Below are positions 21,612-25,247 of a DNA stretch of 25,247 bases, in pieces (positions within the stretch are counted from its first letter, which is position 1; every line of letters starts with the position of its first letter). This DNA comes from Bacteroidales bacterium UBA1035 (GTDB lineage: Bacteria > Bacteroidota > Bacteroidia > Bacteroidales > Dysgonomonadaceae). A model generated the notes under the pieces. It did no database searches and was not told where the DNA came from. It was given only the letters and a program-made list of their open reading frames with translations. The stretch covers positions 1 through 25,247 of the forward strand of contig DCEG01000117.1 of assembly GCA_002316835.1 (NCBI GenBank), written 5' to 3'. The translations under genes were made by a program, and so were the position numbers.

Positions 21612-22319
21612 ATGAAAAAATTATCGTTGTCCATATTATTGATTTTCTCCCTATTTTTTGCGGCTAAGGCGCAATCTTACGCACTGCAATTGTCAAACAA
21701 CGATTTGAATTGCTACCTGGATGTTTTCAGTAACGGGAAATATCTGATAAAAATGAGTTACAAGAACGCACCCGACCTGATGATGTCGCAGATTTTGTCT
21801 TTTGGAGAATACAAAGTGGAAGAAAACGGTGATTATAAATTAACCGACAGTACAAACGATTACAATATCACTTTGCAACCCGTATCGGGGAACAAAGTAT
21901 TTATGGTGAGTGACGGATTCAAATGGATGCAAATGAATTATTTTGTTAAAAATTCCGAGAAACCGTCTTCACCAATATCTATTTTAGATAATTTCCTGTC
22001 TCGTCAGGAGTTGCTCAATTACCGGGAAAAGGTGAAAATCGATAAAAACACCTACAAAAACACCTTCAAAAAAGGTTTTTATCGCTCCGATTTCGATTCT
22101 AATTTTACTTTTAATGCAAACGATAACGGAACATACTCCATAAAGTTCTATTCGTTGGAACTATCCAACGGAACGTGGCAAAAGGAGAATAATTTTCTGA
22201 AACTAAAAGACAACAACCTGACAGCCGACTTTTTTGTGATGATAGATTCGGATGGAAAATTGAAAAGCGCGTTGATACCCGGGGATTTTTTCTTAAGTAA
22301 ATTCTCAAAAGTTAGATAA
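21612..22319 (+). CDS. Secreted protein of unknown function
   Basis: A 235-residue protein with a signal peptide (MKKLSLSILLIFSLFFAAKAQS, cleavage probably after AKA or AQS). The mature part looks beta-rich and polar, with alternating Asn/Asp/Lys and aromatic residues (DFDSNFTFNANDNGTYSIKF, SLELSNGTWQKENNFLKL) and no cysteine pair or catalytic motif that I recognise. The middle part LSRQELLNYREKVKIDKNTYKNTFKKGFY is helical and basic. It lies beyond the V-ATPase terminator, 119 bases after atpK, so it is probably its own unit; no clear promoter box is seen. It converges on the CDF gene. I do not recognise a family. Confidence 0.65.
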   Translation: MKKLSLSILLIFSLFFAAKAQSYALQLSNNDLNCYLDVFSNGKYLIKMSYKNAPDLMMSQILSFGEYKVEENGDYKLTDSTNDYNITLQPVSGNKVFMVSDGFKWMQMNYFVKNSEKPSSPISILDNFLSRQELLNYREKVKIDKNTYKNTFKKGFYRSDFDSNFTFNANDNGTYSIKFYSLELSNGTWQKENNFLKLKDNNLTADFFVMIDSDGKLKSALIPGDFFLSKFSKVR

Positions 22320-22325
22320 CTACAT

Positions 22326-22354
22326 CTTTGTCAAAGTTCTAAACGTTGACAAAG
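22326..22354. repeat. Palindrome between convergent genes
   Basis: CTTTGTCAA (22326-22334) pairs perfectly with TTGACAAAG (22346-22354); an inner GTT/AAC pair continues after one A-G mismatch. It fills almost the whole 40-base gap between the two convergent stop codons. It may act as a two-way terminator, though T-runs are short. From memory, a CTTTGTCAAAGTT-type palindrome is common in Bacteroidetes. Confidence 0.6.
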
Positions 22355-22359
22355 TTAAA

Positions 22360-23295
22360 TCAGGTGTCAAAATCGTAATCGTCGGAGTAATTCAATCGGT
22401 CGATTTTGATATCGTTCAACGATAACGGATCTTCTATCGGCTCAATATGCGTGGTAACGGTAACCGTTTCGTCGAACATATTCTCAATACGTTGTTCGAT
22501 TTCTTCGGCATAATCGTGGCCTTGTTTCACCGTCCATTCTCCCGGAACAAGCAAATGAAACGATATGAATTTTCTATTTCCGGCCTGACGCGTCAACAAC
22601 GAGTGATAATCGATGTTTTTCACTTTCAGTGAATCAAAATAATCCGTAATTTGCTTGATTTCTTCCTGTGGAATGGCGGCATCCATCAGCCCGCTGGCTG
22701 ATCGGCTGATTAGTTTGTACCCCGCATAAACAATATTCAGCGCCACGATAATAGCAATTATGGGGTCGAGAACCAAGAGTCCCGTAAATTTCACTACCAA
22801 AACACCCACGATAACTCCCACTGTAGTCCAAACATCAGTCATCAGGTGTTTTCCGTCTGCTTCCAATATCATCGATTTGTGTTTCTTCCCGTTTTGGATT
22901 AAAGCAAGCCCTGCAAACAGATTTACCAACGATGCCCCAATTGAAAACAGTGTCCCGATTCCCAGATTCTCTAAAGGTTGTGGATTAATGATTCGCGGAA
23001 TCGATGTATAGATAATGCTGAAAGCAGCGATAAGGATAAGTGCTCCTTCAATAGCACTCGAAAAATATTCGGCTTTACCGTGTCCGTATTCGTGTTCTTC
23101 ATCTGCTGGTTTTTCCGAAATATGGAGCAAAATAAGGGCGATTACTGCCGCGAAAAGATTTACAAATGACTCCAGTGCATCGGAGAAAAAACCCATCGAT
23201 CCGGTTTTGAAGTAAGCCATAAACTTCAAACCGATAGTTACCACCGCAGCCGCAATGGATAAATACATGAACTTCTTAAGCGATCGGGTTTTCAT
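22360..23295 (-). CDS. Cation diffusion facilitator transporter
   Basis: A 311-residue CDF-family metal efflux protein (COG0053 type): six membrane spans up to about residue 200, then a cytoplasmic domain (ITDYFDSLKVKNIDYHSLLTRQ onward) with HLLVPG and THIEP segments. Aligned by eye with E. coli FieF, the TM2 site reads ESFVN (ExxxN instead of DxxxD) and TM5 reads HLMTD (HxxxD). A His-rich loop HEYGHGKAEYFSS is at about 68-80. The likely substrates are Zn2+, Fe2+ or related divalent ions; the exact metal cannot be told. The start ATG at 23295 is 23 bases from a TAACTTTG box. Confidence 0.92.
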   Translation of the reverse strand: MKTRSLKKFMYLSIAAAVVTIGLKFMAYFKTGSMGFFSDALESFVNLFAAVIALILLHISEKPADEEHEYGHGKAEYFSSAIEGALILIAAFSIIYTSIPRIINPQPLENLGIGTLFSIGASLVNLFAGLALIQNGKKHKSMILEADGKHLMTDVWTTVGVIVGVLVVKFTGLLVLDPIIAIIVALNIVYAGYKLISRSASGLMDAAIPQEEIKQITDYFDSLKVKNIDYHSLLTRQAGNRKFISFHLLVPGEWTVKQGHDYAEEIEQRIENMFDETVTVTTHIEPIEDPLSLNDIKIDRLNYSDDYDFDT

Positions 23296-23318
23296 TTGTT
23301 TCTAACTGAAAAGTGATG

Positions 23319-23326
23319 CAAAGTTA
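23319..23326 (-). promoter_or_regulatory. Promoter -7 box of the CDF gene
   Basis: TAACTTTG followed by CA on the minus strand, 23 bases before the start codon, fits TAnnTTTG. No convincing -33 element. Confidence 0.5.
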
Positions 23327-23384
23327 ATCAAATTAAGTTCTTTTGAGCCAGCTTCGGCATTATTATCTGTCAGAAGTTTATTTA

Positions 23385-24644
23385 TTAATTTTCCACCGTA
23401 TTTTCAATCAATTTATTTACGCCCTTGATGTTTTTCTCCAGTCGAAATGAATCGAATAACTTGCCGGTCACGTCGTATGAGTCGTAATATAATGTGTTTC
23501 CATCCACCGTAATATTTTGATATAATTGTGTGTCCTTACCCCTTACATCGCTCCACGGTTTCAAACCGAGCAGGTACATTTTAGGACCTGCAACCGATAC
23601 TACATAAAGCGGTGTGTTTTTTACATTTCTTTCATTAATATTTGTTTCATTGAATCCACGGCAATACGTGTGATCGTGCCCCAGAAGCACTAAATCTACA
23701 CCGTGTTTTTCGAGAATGGGACGCAATAAGTTGCGGTATTCTTCGCTGTTTCTTCCTGCTGAGCACGAATAGACCGGATAATGAGTGAAAACTACCGACC
23801 ATTTGTTCGGATTATTTTTCAAAGTATTTTCCAACCAATTCAAAATTACCTGAATATCTTTGTTTTCCTTATTAAAAACGGGTGAATCTAAGCTGATAAA
23901 ACGTACACCCTGATAATCGAACCAATAGAACCTGTTCAGATATTCACTTGAAGGCGCATTTTGAGGTAATCCAAAAATATGGCTCCAGTGCGAGGAAAAA
24001 ACACGTTTGTTACTTGAACCGGTATATTCGTGATTACCCGTTGTTGGAACCGAAGGAAGCGTGCCAAACATCCATCCGCCGGCATAAAAAAATTCGCTCC
24101 AGTAATCGTCTGTACTACGGCTAACCAGATCTCCGGCAAAAAGCATAAAGGAAGCATCTTTGCCAAGATGTTGAAATGCCTGTCTTAGAGTACGTGAACC
24201 GAGTGATTTGATATCGTTTTGCACATCGCCGAAATAAATAAATGAAAACCGGTCATTTTCTTTTTTGGAGGTTTTAAATTGAAACCATTCACTCCAATTC
24301 TTTCCGTTACCCACCCGATATGAATAAAGCGCGTTCGATTCTAACCCGGTGAATCGGACTGTATGAGAAACGCGATCCTTGCTGTCGCCGTAATTAGTTA
24401 CTGATGTGCCTTTTACTTCTTTGGCTTTCTTTTCAAAATCAGGATTGGCTTCTGCTTTAACGATTTGTGCAACGGTTTTTGTGTCATTTTGCGGTGTCCG
24501 CCACGTAACCGTGTAATCAGATGTTGGGTCACCGCCGATGGAAAGCATAATTTCCGATGGGTCGTTTATATTTTGGGCTTCAACGGCATAAAAGTTAAAC
24601 GCTGATATGAGTACACAGACGATTAGAAAATTCTTGAAATACAT
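23385..24644 (-). CDS. Secreted PAP-like metallophosphoesterase
   Basis: A 419-residue protein: signal peptide (1-23, ending VEAQ), an N-terminal FN3-like domain (about 30-127), then a calcineurin-like phosphoesterase domain in the purple acid phosphatase order. Metal ligands seen: Asp140 (YFGDVQND), Asp172 (FAGDLV), Asn204/His205 (TTGNHEY), His288 (VVFTHYP) and His323/His325 (LLGHDHTYCR). In true purple acid phosphatases the second block is GDxxY, with Tyr ligating Fe3+; here it is GDLVSRS, so the Tyr is missing and the enzyme is probably not purple. It probably releases phosphate from organic esters outside the inner membrane. It lies 48 bases downstream of the DUF2461 gene on the same strand. 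Confidence 0.9.
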   Translation of the reverse strand: MYFKNFLIVCVLISAFNFYAVEAQNINDPSEIMLSIGGDPTSDYTVTWRTPQNDTKTVAQIVKAEANPDFEKKAKEVKGTSVTNYGDSKDRVSHTVRFTGLESNALYSYRVGNGKNWSEWFQFKTSKKENDRFSFIYFGDVQNDIKSLGSRTLRQAFQHLGKDASFMLFAGDLVSRSTDDYWSEFFYAGGWMFGTLPSVPTTGNHEYTGSSNKRVFSSHWSHIFGLPQNAPSSEYLNRFYWFDYQGVRFISLDSPVFNKENKDIQVILNWLENTLKNNPNKWSVVFTHYPVYSCSAGRNSEEYRNLLRPILEKHGVDLVLLGHDHTYCRGFNETNINERNVKNTPLYVVSVAGPKMYLLGLKPWSDVRGKDTQLYQNITVDGNTLYYDSYDVTGKLFDSFRLEKNIKGVNKLIENTVEN

Positions 24645-24692
24645 GTTGGCCTTATTATGATTAGTGGTTTTACACGATAGAACAACTTTGTT

Positions 24693-25247
24693 TCACTTCA
24701 CTGCTTTATTCAGAAATTCATTAAACGGATATTGCACTTTAAATATTTCCATCAAGCGGTCAACCACGTTTTCTTTCATGAAAAAATCATTATCGAGGGC
24801 TTGTTGCGTAACAAAATGCTTATTTTTAATGAGTTCAATTTCCTTGAACTCTTTGGGATAACCTTTGGGTGGATTTTTCAGTTTTTCTTCGTTCGATATT
24901 TCCGGAAAAAACTTCCTGAACTTTTTGTCATCCAAGATTCGGCGGATTTCATCGGGATTGTGGTAAATCGCGTTTCGGATGGATTCCAGAGTTGTGGAAT
25001 CAGGTGCGTAAATGCCACCCGCAAGAAATGACTCGTCGGGCTGTATATGAATGTAGTAGCCTGCCATCCGGGTTTTTCTTCCGCCGTTGGCGATAAAAGC
25101 GCTGAAATGGGTTTTGTAGGGTGTTTTATCGTTAGAGAAACGGATATCCCGATAAATACGGAAAATACATTCCCCGGCGGTAACCGTTCCTATGCTCGGG
25201 TCGAGTTGGCTAAGTGGAAGAATTAGGGCGTTGATTAATGTTTCGAA
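24693..25247 (-). CDS. DUF2461 family protein, 5' end beyond window
   Basis: The frame is open to the window edge; 184 codons are visible. The full signature of the DUF2461/TIGR02453 family is present: FRIYRDIRFSNDKTPYKTHF just upstream of the internal Met at 25067, followed by GYYIHIQPDESFLAGGIYAP and a C-terminal PKGYPKEF...KNKHF segment. The internal ATG at 25067 is not the start, since conserved family sequence precedes it. Members are small cytoplasmic proteins without a proven function. It is followed by the metallophosphoesterase gene on the same strand after 48 bases. Confidence 0.9.
   Translation of the reverse strand, partial: FETLINALILPLSQLDPSIGTVTAGECIFRIYRDIRFSNDKTPYKTHFSAFIANGGRKTRMAGYYIHIQPDESFLAGGIYAPDSTTLESIRNAIYHNPDEIRRILDDKKFRKFFPEISNEEKLKNPPKGYPKEFKEIELIKNKHFVTQQALDNDFFMKENVVDRLMEIFKVQYPFNEFLNKAVK

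Noticed and set aside
25065..25067. Internal ATG as start of the last gene
   Set aside because: Conserved DUF2461 sequence (RDIRFSNDKTPYKTHF) continues upstream in the same frame to the window edge.

Overview
This window is a stretch of Bacteroidetes chromosome, most likely from an anaerobic member of the Bacteroidales. The evidence is the promoter style (TAnnTTTG -7 boxes, some with a TTTG-like element about 20 bases upstream), the near absence of Shine-Dalgarno sequences, the lipobox and signal-peptide style, and a V-type ATPase operon in the order E-DUF2764-A-B-D-I-K. The genus cannot be fixed from the sequence alone; Dysgonomonadaceae or Porphyromonadaceae-like is a guess.

Layout. Bases 1-66 are the 3' part of tRNA-Pro(TGG). 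Its last bases are duplicated exactly 207 bp downstream, which looks like the att scar of an integrated element, with helically phased hexamers and a stem-loop in between. A tRNA-Gln(TTG) follows on the minus strand. From about 0.6 to 13.6 kb nearly everything is on the minus strand: acyl-ACP thioesterase, tyrS, a TrkH potassium transporter paired with a 4-helix-bundle/HAMP receptor that has no output domain, an OmpA-like/TPR lipoprotein, pdxB (with a small plus-strand lipoprotein gene converging on it), a two-gene unit of secreted SGNH and beta-lactamase-fold hydrolases, a LOG-family protein and a MATE transporter.

From 13.7 to 21.5 kb the plus strand carries the V-type ATPase operon, starting at a good promoter near 13725 and ending in a hairpin terminator at 21514-21551. 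Subunits E, A, B, D, I and K are present together with a DUF2764 protein. No recognisable C, F or G subunit is encoded. The proteolipid K retains all five residues that bind Na+ in the Enterococcus hirae NtpK ring, so a sodium-coupled enzyme is likely. A secreted orphan protein follows. The last part, on the minus strand, holds a CDF metal transporter, a PAP-like metallophosphoesterase and the C-terminal part of a DUF2461 protein that runs off the window.

Taken together, the gene set is mostly housekeeping with an ion-transport theme (Na+ V-ATPase, K+ TrkH, MATE, CDF). The least explained parts are the tRNA-Pro att scar, several families of short dispersed palindromes (one inside the pdxB coding sequence), the output-less receptor beside trkH, and the V-ATPase without C, F and G, in which the DUF2764 C-terminus resembles the AC39/C subunit.
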